64,000 bases of DNA from Agelaius tricolor (lineage: Eukaryota > Chordata > Aves > Passeriformes > Icteridae). A program made the translations under genes and the position numbers. The stretch's first letter is position 1. Each line of letters starts with the position of its first letter. Below, piece after piece: positions 10,517-23,558 of this stretch. The notes below the pieces were generated by a model that did not search any database, was not told the origin of the DNA, and was given only the letters and a program-made list of their open reading frames with translations. The stretch covers positions 76,921,381 to 76,985,380 of the forward strand of contig JALJCS010000001.1 of the NCBI GenBank assembly GCA_023055355.1. The letters are read 5' to 3'.

Positions 10517-13500
10517 CAACAGAAAAAAATAAAATTCTGAATTTAAAAACCTGTGATCTGATTACAGCTAACAAAAAAGCAACTAATTTTTTCTTTTTTT
10601 TCAGTTCAGACTATTTTATATGCTTCCTTCTTAACATCTTCCAACATGCAACTGAATGAAACTCTCATCTCCAGTGTAAATGACCAGAAGTCATTTCACA
10701 CAACAATTATTTTACAATACAGACTGACACTATAGTTACTTTGATCTTTCTTTTTGAGCAGGTTTCTCACCCATGGATGGTGACTCACTGGAAAGAAGCC
10801 CAGCCAGATGAGAACAAAGTGGTGTCTAATACCTGAATGACCAGCTAATCAAACAGGATTCATCCAAAAAGGAAACTAGCACAGATAATGGCATAACTTA
10901 TGCCACACACTGTGTTTCAAGGGAACACAGCACACACTACTGGAGCCTGAATTGCTGCATTACTCCCACCAACCCTTTTCTCCATGTAGAGTAAATCTGT
11001 GCATGTAACACACTGACTAGAGATTTAAGACTGGTTTATTAGAATTCTGTCCACCTCACTCACCTGGTATGGGCCAATAGATTAAGCTTGTCTTCTGCAA
11101 CAATGTCTCTGGATTTCTTTTCCATCCTACCAGACTGAGATCCATGGGTTGGGTCCATTTATCTCATAAGTAAACTAGAGACTTCTGAAGCTTCAAAAGT
11201 CCTTTAAAATTATGCAGTTATTCCCCATCACCCTAGCAAATCACTTTGGATAGGGCTGAGCTCAGAAGTGTTATGAACAAAAGCAAACCAAGTCATTTAA
11301 CGCTGTTTATGCTGTGCCTTAGTGTAAATAAATATATTTGTGAAATTTTCTGCTTTTGTGATGGGTGGGAGTATTCCATGTTAAGGCACTTCATTCTTCC
11401 CAAACTTCAGCTTTTTGCAGACAAGATCAAGATGCCTTAAGAGGACTGATCAGCGAATTTCCATCTGCCTCTTATTGTCTGCATCCTTTCTTCAAGCTCC
11501 AGAACATTCAAGAGCAAGTGAACCTCAGCTGGTAAATTCTGGAAGAGGTTCTTGTGGCCTCCTGATTTTGGCTTAGATACCTATATTCTGGCCACTATGC
11601 AGTTCAACCCAAAAATATTTTGTGAATCTGGCCCAGGTGTGTTTTTGATAGACCTGTCAGTACTTCAGCTGGAAGGCAACTGCAATTTTGAAACGACCAA
11701 AAATGTGATAAAATTATTTTTGCAGCTCACCAGCTTATAAATTCATCATTTTCCTCTAAAAACAGACCCATACAATTTTTTTATGCACCACTTAAAGTTA
11801 AATTGATAATATAGAAATTATGGAAAATTGGCCAACTGAAAATTGTATAAACAAGAATACATATGAGCCCCGATGCTTTCAAAACAGAAGTAACTGCTTA
11901 CTTGACTAGGTAGCCTGCAATTATTAAAGAGCCAGTATGGTGAACATCAGTAGGTTCAAGGCAAGTAAAGAAGCATCCTCCTTTATGGATGATGGAAATT
12001 TCTTTACAGCTGGAATAGATAGTACCTACCTTCTAGTCCCACATCTTTCTGCTCTTGTTGCCTTATTGAGGGACTGAAGAAAGGGAAAATCTGATTTATG
12101 AGGTGCCTAATATGGACAGACTAAATCCATTCCACGCTCCTATCTGAAATTTTGACCTAAATTCTGAAGATTAATTAAGCATTAAATCTAAATTACTGAT
12201 TTGTTTCTTAGTTAAATTCTTAGGGAAGCTATCATAGAATTCTAGAGGTTTGTTGTTTTAGTAATAAAAGCTTAGAAATAATGTGGCATGAATTTCTCAC
12301 AGAACTGTTATTTCACATGAGGTTTCTGCCTTCCTTGTTTACTTGAAGGTACTAGTCATATTCCCTAAATTTTTTCATCCAAATCCTTCATAAAATTTGA
12401 CATTCTTTCCTGTATTCCTAAATTTGCTGTTCCCCAGCCTTAGGCACACCGTGTCCTTCATCTCACTCTCTGAATGTATATTTACTCTACACCAATCACT
12501 CAAAGAATCAAGTAATAACATCTTTCACAAACTGCCAGAATATCAGTACAAAAGGCCATCAAAAAAATCTCCCTAAACAAAATGAATAGGTACAATTTCT
12601 CTATCTGACAAACTATTTAACTGGCCTAACATTTATTAGAAGCAAATGATCCTGACAGCTAAATGCAACATGAAAAAAAAAAATTAAATAATCAAATAGA
12701 GTATGTAAAAAAGGAATAGTTGAACACCTTCTCTGCTGAAGTCATCAGCACTTCCAGACACATTATCATCCAAACCCTGAGTACAAAAGCAATTATATTT
12801 CTTAGGATAAACTTCATATAGTCCTGGAGTGTGGGAAGATGCTGGTAGAGATCCTGAGTAAGAAATTATATTTCATAAACCTGAAAATATAGTTCATTAA
12901 AAAATATACATGAAATAAAATTGAGAGCTATGTATAACACCAAACATTTTTTTAATTATTTCCTTTCATACAAAAGGGAGTGGCTATCCGTAGGCTTGCC
13001 ATTTTTGATTTCGTGACTGGAATAAGAATGGATTTAATTACATTATCTAGGTTTCATTATACTAGCTTTATTTTCTTTGCTGCTTCAGTTTGAGGGGGTT
13101 TTGAGTGAAAAGTTGACAAAAGAAAGCTAAATAAACTTGCAATTTAAAGTATGAAAATGTTCTCTGGCAAGAGATTGGACAGGAAATCTCCAAAGAGAAA
13201 ACTCATTAACAATACATAAGCCGTGAAGAAGTGGGAGTTTTTCTGAAAAATGGGTACCAGTTAAACCTGCAATTAACTTGTGAATTAGGAGCAGATGAAT
13301 ATAATGATGTCTAATGAATGAATGTCTGGTTTGAAATAAATGACTACATTAAACTAGCATAGTTGCAATGTATTTTCTAATGCATGCAGTACAAATACAA
13401 TTTTTCCTTTAGAAAATGGACCAAATCTTTTTATTTAAGTTAAAGGTCCTCTTCCTTTTGATGAAGCATTTATCTGAATATTTATTAACAGGTGAAAGGA

Positions 13501-14502
13501 ATGAGCAAATCAAATGACAGACATAGCAAAGTAGGTACCTCATTACAAGGGCTGGAAATGAGGCCCTTCACAATAGACTTACATCAGATAAAGTGCATGC
13601 TTCTAAAAGAATTTACTGAAGTTATCTAGTCAGAATTTAGATGGAGTCAATCAAAAGCAGATTTTCTCATTTATATTTGTTCCTTTTCCTTTCCTTAGGG
13701 GAGGATAGAAGATCCAGTAAAACTGATTACTTTCTAACTACCAAAGATTATTGTTAATTTTGAAAAGAGCAATTAGAAATAAGGCAAGCATATTTTGCTA
13801 AAATTATCACTAGTGGGTGATTTTATTCCTGTGGAAAAAAAAATCAATTTCACGGGATGGCATTTTTCTTAATAGAGGAACAAAAAATTAATTTCAAATT
13901 TCTATGTGGTTAAATGGAGAAACAGTTTTTCTGGGTAGTGTCTACAAAAGCAGATGAAACTCTACACAACTGAATCAGATATCATCATGGGCAAAAGTTC
14001 AGGTCAATATGTAGGGGATGGGGAAAAAAGGACAACAAAAACTCAAGAAAGGTGATTTGCAGATATTTGTCCATGAAAATGTGAAAGGCTTCACACTGTC
14101 AGAGTGGTATCTCCCAGGCAACCACACCTTAGACAGAATTGGCAACAAAGATAAGATGCAGCTGTTATATGTGACATATTCATAATATTCTATTTTTTTA
14201 TTCATTTGCTTGGCTAGAATATGTTCCTGCTTGAAATATGGGCATGGTTTATAATGGCTTAATATTTAATATCTGTATATAAAATACAAATAGAACTCAA
14301 CCAGTTGTATACAATTTAAATATTTTTATTATAATTCCCTTAGAAAACTGCTATCCATTTCAAAATGTAAATGGGAGAAAATAGTGTAATTCATATATAT
14401 AGATAAATAGAGATGGAACAAGAAATATAATGTGAATCTGTAAATATGTACTTCTGTAAGCCTATTCTGTATGCCTATCTACAATATGGATATGTCTGAG
14501 AT

Positions 14503-14506
<4 letters not shown>
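10517..14506. other. Unique AT-rich non-coding stretch
   Basis: No gene, RNA or recognised repeat family. Open frames are under about 70 codons. There is an A-run with AATTAAATAATC near 12674-12695. A short TATCATAGAATTC near 12231 resembles a CR1 tail but has no CR1 body beside it. CR1 and LTR sequence are absent. Confidence 0.6.

Positions 14507-14547
<41 letters not shown>
14507..14547. repeat. (AT)n microsatellite
   Basis: About 41 bases of uninterrupted AT dinucleotide. It is self-complementary, can extrude as a cruciform, and is probably variable in length. Confidence 0.95.
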
Positions 14548-14552
<5 letters not shown>

Positions 14553-14629
14553 GTATATTTTCACTTAGGTGAATTGTCATATATGCTTGTTAGTGTTTAT
14601 CGTGTCTGTGCATACATACACACAACCCT

Positions 14630-14664
14630 TATATATATATATATATATATGTATATGTATATAT
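14630..14664. repeat. (AT)n microsatellite with GT interruptions
   Basis: About ten AT units followed by GTATATGTATATAT. It lies 83 bases after the first AT tract and 60 bases before a CR1 copy. It produces an Ile/Tyr/Cys-rich open frame that is an artefact. Confidence 0.9.
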
Positions 14665-14724
14665 TTACCATATAAATACAAAAGATTGAAGTTAGAATTA
14701 CAATTTTCCTTTATAATTCTCTTT

Positions 14725-15288
14725 TTCAAGCAGGGCTTCCCACAGGCAATTGATCAAGATCATGTCTAGATGCCTTTTGAGTACCTCCAAGGATGGAGAT
14801 TCCACCACCTTCCTGAGCAATCTGTGCCCCATCTTAGTCATCCTCCCAATGGAAAAGTCTTTCCTGATGCTCATACAGAGCCTCCAGTGTTTCAGTTTGT
14901 GTCCCTTGCCTCTGGTGCTGTCTCTGGGTACCCCTGAGAGGAGCCTGGCTCTGTCTTTGCATCTTCCTCCAGGTATCTGCACACAGACATGAGATCTCCC
15001 CAGAGCTCTTTCTTCTCCAGGCTGAACAGCCCCAGCCCTCTCAGCCTTTCCCCACAGGAAGGGCTCTCCAGCCCTTAATCACTTCTGCCAGCTTTCTCCA
15101 CATTCCCTCCAGTGTCTCCTTTTGCACTGAGGAGCCCAGAACTGGGCACAGCACTCCACATGCACCTCACCAGGGCAGAGTAGTGGGGAAGCATCAACTC
15201 CTTCAACCTGCTGACAAAGCTGTGCTGAACGCAGCCCAGGTTTCCCTTTGCCTTCTTTACTCCAAGGACACACTTCTGGCTCCTGTGA
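14725..15288 (-). mobile_element. CR1 LINE fragment, 3' untranslated region
   Basis: The plus strand reads as the reverse complement of the CR1 3' region. Blocks in order: CTCCAAGGATGGAGATTCCA, CAATCTGTGCC, CTTCTCCAGGCTGAACAGCC, CTCTCAGCCTTTCCCCACAG, then GAGCCCAGAACTGGGCACAG and CTGCTGACAAAGCTGTGCTG. The last bases of the element (the ATTCTATGA tail) are missing, so the 3' edge is lost or decayed as well as the 5' part. It begins 60 bases after an AT microsatellite. No coding sequence is expected, since these blocks lie downstream of the reverse-transcriptase frame. The open frames on both strands are shadows of the repeat. Confidence 0.92.
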
Positions 15289-18200
15289 ATACATACAAAT
15301 TTACATACACATGTTCTGATTTATCCTGGTCTTGATAGAAAAGACTAAAAGAGGATTTTAAAAATTAAATCTCCATAGAATAACGTGCAGTATTTTTCTC
15401 TTCATGAGATATAAGATTTTTTAGTATGCCCTAACTTTTTTCAAAGCACCACTTCTTGTATGAGGTATATACACTATTTTTATTTCACCAAATTTTTACT
15501 CACCAACAGTACAAAGTTAAATAACAGCTTTAATATTCTGTTTCCATCAAACAGGATAAAACATCCTTTGGGGAATAGAGATCTAAAGGGAATAGTATAT
15601 ATATATGTGTGTGTGTATTTATATATACATATATATAAATTTTCCAACCTTTCTGGATCTTGGAACTCAGCCCAGATTTATAGTCATTAATTCTCTGAAT
15701 CCAAAAGTGTCTAAGCTTCACTTTAAATAAAATTAAGGATTCGGATTCTCAATGGCACTCAGCAGCTTTCACCTAATTTAAATTAAACCTAATGGAATTT
15801 AGTTACTTTTTGAACCTGTGTGTAGGTACATAACATAGAGACAAGCTGGTGAAATCTCTGCCTTCCTGCCTAAACATTCCTGCACCAAAGATGTTTTCCA
15901 TTAGGAGATTTCACAGACTGAAGTTCTATTATCGCTTATATTTTGAGACTTATCAGCACCTCAGTTCATTAAAGTTTTGAAACCTGAATGTTCTTCTATC
16001 ACAATTCCCCACTTAGATTTTCCCTGTACATGCCATCAGTGCAATACCCCTGAGTCTGGTGAGTGAAATATGAATCTAAGAAAACAGTCAATTTCCAGAT
16101 ACAACCGTCCCATCTATTTTTATTCCACACCTACCTACTTAGTATACACATCCTATATATCCTCTTCAATAAATATTTAACTTTCCCCACCTACAGAATT
16201 GAAAACCCAACATAAACATTTTGATATAAGTTATAAAGCCAGATGAGTGGTAATACTCAATAGGTAAAAATCTGAACGGAAAAGCTTTTACTCTATGTGG
16301 AAACTTTACATGATGGGAGATGATGAATTTTGCTCAGCTCCTGGAAAATACACCAACTCAAAAGTAACATACTATTTGTTTTCCCTTTCCTCATTGCTCA
16401 GTAAGAAAAGTCTTTTAATTTCCCAAGTGTCAAAGAAAGATCATGGGTGAACTGGACTTACCAGATGATTTTTATTCAAAAATCCTCAGAAGCTAACATT
16501 TTCAGACTGCAACCATTCACAAACAGAAACCATCCTTAATGACTCCTGTAGTTGAGGTTTTTTGTTTAATTCAGCTGACTACAAGGTGAATGTTCTTGTT
16601 TTTTCTTTTGACCTTTACGCTTTTAATAAATGGAGATCTGTCAGGTATTTTTCTAGACAAACACAGCACTCACAGTGTAGTGGTGTGTAAGTTAATTAGC
16701 TTTCATGGTTTAAAGTCAGGTGAACCTGAGCATCTGCTTTATTTCTATTTTTCATTCTACAAAGCATTCATGAGTGACCATGAGCTGTGTCTCATGCCAG
16801 CTTTTTCTTCCAAGTGTCCTCATGTAGTTTGTTCTGAGTGAGTGCATGATGAAGGAAGGACACAGAATCGGGCTGGTTGCAGTAGAGCCAGAGACGATGC
16901 CCGTGGTTGTCCAAATAAAACTGACAACTAAACAAATTCACAAATTTTGTCCCTCTTCTGGCTGAAAACTCTCTAATAGGAAGATTTCCAACAGGATAGA
17001 TGTGCTAATTTTTATCTACTTCAAGGTACAGCTCAAGTGAGATTCATGGCAGCAACTGAAGCTGAAGTAAGCTGGGTAGTCAGAGAGAAAGTATCAGTAA
17101 AAAATTCCACTGGGCTGCACACAGCACAAGTGTGGAAGAAAATGAATTCCAGCACCACAGACTGTCAGATCTGGCTGAGGCCCTGCATTCCCTAGTGACC
17201 ATGTGTACAACATGTATTTCACAGGACAGGTAACATGACAGAACTCTGGCTACTATCATTACTTATCTTTGTACAGATGTGGAACAAGAACAAAGCCTCT
17301 TGAATAAATGTTACCTTTTCAAAATGCAAGGTGAGAGGACACATCAAAAGCTCAGTGGAATATTCCAGCCTAGTTTAGAGCTCCTGAGTATGTGCCTGGG
17401 TATGCCAGTTGTTGTAGACAGAAACTGGAAATGAATGTAGAGACCTGCATTATGGCCCTTTTAATCAGTTCTCAAATAAGGTGTAGGAGTATCTGAAATA
17501 CCCCTAGAGAGTTATAGGATTAAATCTACTCACAGCCAGCACAGGGAAACGGGAGCAGGCTGACAGTACTGTGTTTCCCAGGATCTCTTGTCCCAGTACT
17601 GGCATCCTGAAAATCTGGGTTCCTGCTGCTGGGGACTGTATAGACCTGTGGCTATTTCTGAACCTGGTCCTTAAAGAGAATTCACTCTCCATCCCTTCAG
17701 TTCTGTAATGGCATTTATCCCTGAACATTTCTTTAGCATTGACCCCTCCCTTTATTCAGACAGCTCAGTCCTGTTGAGGCTTTTGCTCTTAAGAACAGCA
17801 AAATTCTTGGTCTGCAGTGCTGAGAAGCTTAAACTGCCAGTGAGCATTTTTTCACCCCTTTGAGTATGATTATACGTTTATTCACTGCACAATATTTCTC
17901 TCTCTTTTTTTTTTCTTTTAGTCTTAAAGCTTAGCAGCTTTGACAGCTACATAATATCTCTAAGTATTTAAAAGCACTCATTATAGTCTTGCTTTGGGAA
18001 TTGCAAAGTTTCATTCTTACTAGTCATTTACTGCCTTTAAACATCCAATATCTTTTCGTGAAAAGGGATTCTTTGAGGTAATGGGAGGAAAAATATTCTC
18101 TGCAGATTATTTTGCAACTTTCTCCAATTTTTCAAGACATCTTTACAACTTTTCACTTCAAGTGTTTGAAATCAGTTCTTTCTGCCACCAGAAATGAAAA

Positions 18201-18299
18201 ACAAGGATTCATATTACTAAACTTTACTAATATGTTCAAATGTTCCACAACAGGACCTTTATTTTTAAATGAAGCTCAGGATACTTGGAAGAACCAGCT
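15289..18299. other. Unique AT-rich non-coding stretch
   Basis: No supportable gene. It holds a mixed TA/TG microsatellite at about 15595-15640. A long pyrimidine tract at about 17895-17921 ends in TTTTAG, which resembles a splice acceptor, but it is followed by stops in all frames and no matching donor is evident. Possible conserved regulatory DNA cannot be judged without alignment. Confidence 0.6.
15595..15640. repeat. Mixed (TA)n/(TG)n microsatellite
   Basis: TATATATATATG followed by TGTGTGTG, then TATATATACATATATATA. It is a compound dinucleotide repeat of about 45 bases with no coding value. Confidence 0.85.
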
Positions 18300-18713
18300 G
18301 CTTTTATGTCCAGTGCTTCTTCTCCCAGTCACTTTTCTTGTCTTTTACTGGACTCTCCAGTTTCCCAACATCTTTTTTGTACTCAGAGGAGAGGACCAAC
18401 CTGGACTCTTCCAGGTGCAACCACTTGTGTGTAAAATAAAGGGGAAAATCGTGTCCTCCAGCCATCTCTCAGCCTATGCAATTGGTAATTCAGCTCACCA
18501 CATATTTAGACTTTACTGCTGTCAGGGCACACTGCTGATTGCCATCCACCATGTCCCCACACCCTCTTCTGCAGATCTGTCACTGAGTCAGTCAGCTCAC
18601 AGCCTGTATCCCAGCACAAGGTGGCCCCAGGTACAGGACTTTACCTCGGTGCTCTTGAACTTTATGTGGTTCTTGCTGGCCACTCCTCCAGCTTCCAGAG
18701 GTTCCTCTGGTTA
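18300..18713 (-). mobile_element. Decayed CR1 LINE fragment
   Basis: The plus strand follows the reverse-complement CR1 3' region in order, with heavy divergence: TTTTACTGGACTCTCCAG, CTTCCAGGTGCAACC, GGGCACACTGCTGATTGCCA, CAGCCTGTATCCCAGCACA, CCCCAGGTACAGGACTTTAC, TTGAACTTTATGTGGTTC and CACTCCTCCAGCTTCCAGAG. These match the CR1 blocks for 'dominant' downstream positions (TGGACTC..CCAG, CAGGTGCAGGACCTTGCAC, TTGAACTTCATGAGGTT). It is clearly older than the copies at 14725 and 32597. A 200-codon plus-strand open frame (18112-18714) runs across it antisense and is not a gene. Confidence 0.75.
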
Positions 18714-19022
18714 AGTCATTGTGACCCTAAAACACTTTCATAAATATTTGGAAAGTGACTGCGACCTTTCTGGTATTTTAAATACATGAAAATATAAGGT
18801 AGTTGAAATTTTAGCAGACAAAAAAGAAGATGAATTGTATTGCATGGCATGTAAACATGCACAAGCTGCATAAATGAATGTATTAGAAGTCTCGTAATAT
18901 CAATAGGAATTTTTGACAAATGTTTCTTTAATATTTTTAGCAGATATATTTTGGAATATTTACATTTAACACCTGCTAGTCATTTTATTTTGCTGTTGCA
19001 AAGAAATTACAAGTGTAAACCA

Positions 19023-19060
19023 GAAAAAAACCAAAAACAACAACAACAACAAAAAAAACC
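19023..19060. repeat. A-rich (AAC)n tract
   Basis: Runs of A interrupted by AAC units (ACAACAACAACAAC). It is simple sequence. Confidence 0.8.
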
Positions 19061-22000
19061 AGTTAGTAAGGTTTTGCTTGTTGGGAGCAACAAGAATAAT
19101 TATCTTTGCTGCTAATTCAGTGAAAATGATCCTGCAGCTTGGATTCATGAGTAATAGTTCTAGTAACTAAAGAGAAGTGGTATTCATGAACTTTATATAA
19201 CTTAGAAAATGTTTTTGTTTCATTATGTTTTCTCTGTTCATACTGATTAATTATCAAAATTTTGCTAATGGAGTTTACTTTGGTTTTCTAATCAAAACCT
19301 CTAATTCTTTAGCAAGACACTTGGGAAAAAAAGAACCATCAAACTGCATCAAACTGTTAAATTAAAACCATTAACAACTCAACACTATTCACATAAATAG
19401 CAAAGGGATTTCCACACATGAAAATAACTTTAACATAGCATCTTAACACAACTCTTAACAGTAATGCACACATTGTTGTCTCATTCTTGCTCCTCAGGGA
19501 CCTTGCAACAGGGATCTCAACACCCTGACAGGGAGCAACTTTCACTGAGTTATGTTTTAGGAGTTGTACAGACTGAAATACAATCAACTCTTTTTTCTAT
19601 AGTGTCACTTAATAAAATATAGGTTTATTTCAAACTCAATTTTCTAGAATGGAGCTTGTCAGTCATATTAGGCTATGGTACTCTAGAAAATGTCAAATAT
19701 ATTGATTATGCCAGAAGCATGTAACATGCCAAAATGACTCAATTTTGAGACTTTTGTAGTAGCTGGGGTAGGGTAGGGGGTTTTAGAACAAATTTTACTA
19801 ATTCTCTAAGATTTCAAATGCTCTTTTTAATCCTGAAATTATAGACAGTCAGCTGTGCCATAGCCACACATTCTTTCATCCACTTATGAGGATTAAAATG
19901 AACATATATTGCAAAATTATTATTTCTGTTAAAATACTGTGCATTTCTTAATATGAAATTGGGTGAAAACATCAGTTTGTATTGTCACTTCAGGTTATGT
20001 GACATTCATTGACTCATGTGGTATATGATATCCACCATCTGTGAAGCTATCAGATTTATTTAAAGTGCTGCCTACTCTCCATTTTCATCCAGGAAATATA
20101 TTCCTTCTATTGTCAGTACATCTTGACAGCTGTACAAATAAGACAGATGAGTTTTGGGGCCTTTTTGTTCAACCTCTTTGCTTTTGCAGAATCTTTGAAA
20201 CCTCTTGGGTATCTAGATGTTAGGAGCCAAACATCATTGCAGTATTTAAAATAGGAAAGCTTAGCTATTGCTGCAGGCTGCTGGAATTTTCATGTTCTCA
20301 CAAGCTCAGGACTAGACTGAATGTGTTTAGATCCAAATTATTCCAGCTGTGAGAGCTAGAAAAGTCTCCCAGGGTATCTGGCAAAAAGCATGTAGCAATG
20401 TGCATTGCCTGACAGCTTTGCCACTCCTAGAGTTGTGTCACCAAGACTGTGCTCCTCCAAGAGCACTGGTGGCCTCTCCACACCCACTCTTTCAGATGGG
20501 ATTCACTGATTTGCAGAGCACATCAGCAGTGGTTCAGCCAATGCAGCCACGAGGGTCTTCCTTAGTGAGTAAATATCAGAATAAGAGACAGAATTTACAT
20601 GTTATAATTTCACATACTAGTTAAGCACCATCCTAATATATCTACCAGCATGTGATGGATCCTGAGGGCTCCTGTGTAGATACCAAAATGGAAATATTGT
20701 CACTTAATTCCTTGGACCTTTTCTTCCTTGTTTAAATTTTCTGGTTTTCTTGTTTTCTGATAGTTGACAGATCCGAATTAAAGTGAATTACAGCAAGTGC
20801 CTAAGAACCAGTTGTTGGTCTGTCACTGTGAAGAGTAGCTCTTATCACTATCATTGGTGTCATACATCTGCATTTTAAAGCCAAATCCCTTGGCCAGTTT
20901 TTCCAGCCAAGGCAATATCTGCTAATCTATTCACTGACATTAAACTATTCCTAAACTATTCCTAATTTTCATTCAAGATCTCTCTTTTTTTTTGTATTAC
21001 CCAATGGCCTCAATTTTTATTTCTTCAAGAGGAACACTGTACCAGCTTTCTCCCCCTTTCCAGTTTTTATGTTTCTGATACAAAAATTTATAAGGTAGAA
21101 ACAAACAAAACCAGCAAAACACTCCAGAACATTTGACTAGTAAAAAGAAATTGGGTTCTTATGTATGCTCCTATCAAAGAAGCTCTTAGAATTCTTCAAA
21201 CACTGTGTATTCTGTTTCATATTTGAGAAGGATATTATGACAAGAAAATCTGCACTGTTGACAATGCTCATTAATTTTCTTAGCATCTTGCCTAAATTCC
21301 CACCCTAAGCAAGGAGCAAATAGCCAGTGAGTGTTCTGATCTACACATAAATCCAGCAGCTGCTGACAAGGAGGAAAGAGGGTATTTTGGACACACTGAA
21401 ATTCTGTGCACTGTCTCTTGGAGCCTCGGGACTGTTCCCAAATAAGTCTGGGCAAAAAGTTGTCTGAGCCTACAGAGAGATTTTTAATGACCATCACTTT
21501 GTATGTCTTAATGAGATTTAATAAATTTATTTATCCTTTAATTGTATTAGGATCTGTAATGGATCTCTACTCTGTAGAATAGCATTCTTTCTTAATACAA
21601 GTAGCCTCTTTGTCACAGTATCTCTGTGTTATACATTCTATAGCTTTCTTTTCTTTCTTCCACAGGACTGAACAGAACAAAAGCTAATCTTTATTTTTAT
21701 ATACTCCAGCATGAAAAGCAGTCTTCATTTTCTTAATGTTTTTCACGAAGAATGAGCTTATTTTAGTGACATTTATTTTCTTGTGTTTTGGTCATGGAGG
21801 ACAACATTTGTCTTAAAACTGAAGTGTGTCTTGGTCACAGTTCTGATGCTTGAATCAACAGCCTTAGAAAGAGACAGGCTTTTGGTAGGAAGGTTCAATT
21901 TGCAGAGCTTGCCTGAATGAAGGTAAGGAAAAGCATGATGTGGAATTGTTCAAGTTGGGAGATGGCACAACTTTGACCATACCAGGGTTAGGCTTTTTTT

Positions 22001-22420
22001 GTAACAATAAGAAGATAAGACAGAGAGGAAAAAAGTTCTATTGGAGAGGAAAATATCCAGGGAGTCTCCAATTCAGAGTCTAATCAAGAGCATGAAAAGA
22101 CAAGTTTCATTTCAAAAATAAAATAAACCAAGAGATTATATACCTCATTACAGCATTTGAAATGTCACTGCAGGAAAAGAGACAAGAGAGCAGAACTCTA
22201 GCCTTAAAGCCCTGTATTTCAAAAATATTTACCAAATTTTTTTTTATATTTTTAAAAACTTTTAAGACATGACATATACACACACATACATCCACACACA
22301 CAAAGAAAGTCTTGATCCCTAGAAGAAATGGTTGATATTATGTGTTATGAGTGAAAGGTATTTCGAAAATAATTTGGATTTAAGTTGATTGTATCATTTT
22401 GACAAAACAACTTAAGCTCA

Positions 22421-22492
22421 TTGTACATATACATAAAAGTATATATTGATATTAAATTGTACATATACATAAAAACATATATTGATATTAAA
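22421..22492. repeat. 36-bp tandem duplication
   Basis: Two adjacent copies (22421-22456 and 22457-22492), each starting TTGTACATATACATAAAA and ending ATATATTGATATTAAA. They differ only at two neighbouring bases (GT against AC), so the duplication is recent relative to the surrounding sequence. Confidence 0.93.
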
Positions 22493-22619
22493 TTTTCCTT
22501 CATAGGAAAAAGTTCAAAACACTTTTAACAGTTTCGATCTTTTAAGTTTTTAATATCTCATGAAGACTGTTAAGCAAACCAATGGATCAAAATATTGATC
22601 ACTAATGTAAAAGTTCTAT

Positions 22620-22650
22620 TTTAATTTTGTTTAAATTAAACAAAATTAAA
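22620..22650. repeat. Palindrome with 15-base arms and 1-base centre
   Basis: The arm at 22620-22634 (TTTAATTTTGTTTAA) is the exact reverse complement of 22636-22650, with a single A between. A second small inverted repeat, ATATGCAG/CTGCATAT, follows at 22650-22672. The near-zero loop favours cruciform extrusion over an RNA hairpin. Confidence 0.9.
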
Positions 22651-23531
22651 TATGCAGATGAAAACTGCATATTCTTTTCTTAAAGCTTTGCATACCTATT
22701 ATTAAACACCATAAGAGAATGAACTTTTATCCTTCCCTCCACACTACTTTGACAGAAAAATGATTAAAGTCAGACAGATCCAGAAAGAAAGGAGTATAGT
22801 TTTCTCTGAAGGCTCTTGGGGTATTTCATGCCTTGGGATTGATACTTGAGCTCTTGCACCTGAGGTTGATATCCTTCAGCTCTGGAGAGTCTGCAATGTA
22901 GACATTAGCATCCATGGGGAAGGACCACAGCTTCTTATCACACAATAAATGAACATTCTGAAAGTACCCTTCCTCAGAAATTGTAACTACATCTAAATTT
23001 TATATTTTATATCAGTTTGGCAAACAAGTAATATTAATAATTTTGTTCCTATTTGCCTGCACTGACTGCAGAAAGGGCCCAGATGACTTAAGGCAGAGGA
23101 CTCTTTTTTGAGCTAAAGATCCAACATGTACAGTTTTATCTTTATCCAAGCAGCAGGATATCCAGCTCCTAACTTGAATCCCACTTTCATCTACAAAGTA
23201 GGTAGAGCAGTGAGAGGTTTCAAAATACATTAAATTCCTATGATGAAAGGTACTACAGAAGTGCAAAGCTGTTATCACCCTTGACTACACATCTGCAGCT
23301 GCTTATAACATCTTTGCTATGTTATTATTTCTAATGTCATTGCTCTTTTAGTCTCAGATGACATCTTCGATGTTCACATGATTTAGTGCCAGTGTTGTTT
23401 TATTTATTATTCATGTCTCTGTGCTACCTTTTTAAAACAACTGATTGTTTTCATGGTGTTTGATCAGTGTTCTTTTGTCAATAGTTAAACTATTAACTTT
23501 CACAAACCAATTAGTTTTACAATAGTTTTGA

Positions 23532-23558
23532 ATTCCTGTCATTCCTGTCATTCCTGTC
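23532..23558. repeat. 9-bp unit repeated three times
   Basis: ATTCCTGTC occurs three times in succession. It is a minisatellite-scale slippage tract with no clear role. Confidence 0.8.

Noticed and set aside
17895..17921. Pyrimidine tract ending in TTTTAG, like a splice acceptor
   Set aside because: It is followed by early stops in all frames and no donor; such tracts are common by chance.
18112..18714. 200-codon plus-strand open frame
   Set aside because: Most of it is the antisense strand of a decayed CR1 3' region; no protein family is recognisable.
19764..19780. G-run cluster resembling a G-quadruplex
   Set aside because: Only three G-runs of three or more are present, and four are needed for an intramolecular quadruplex.
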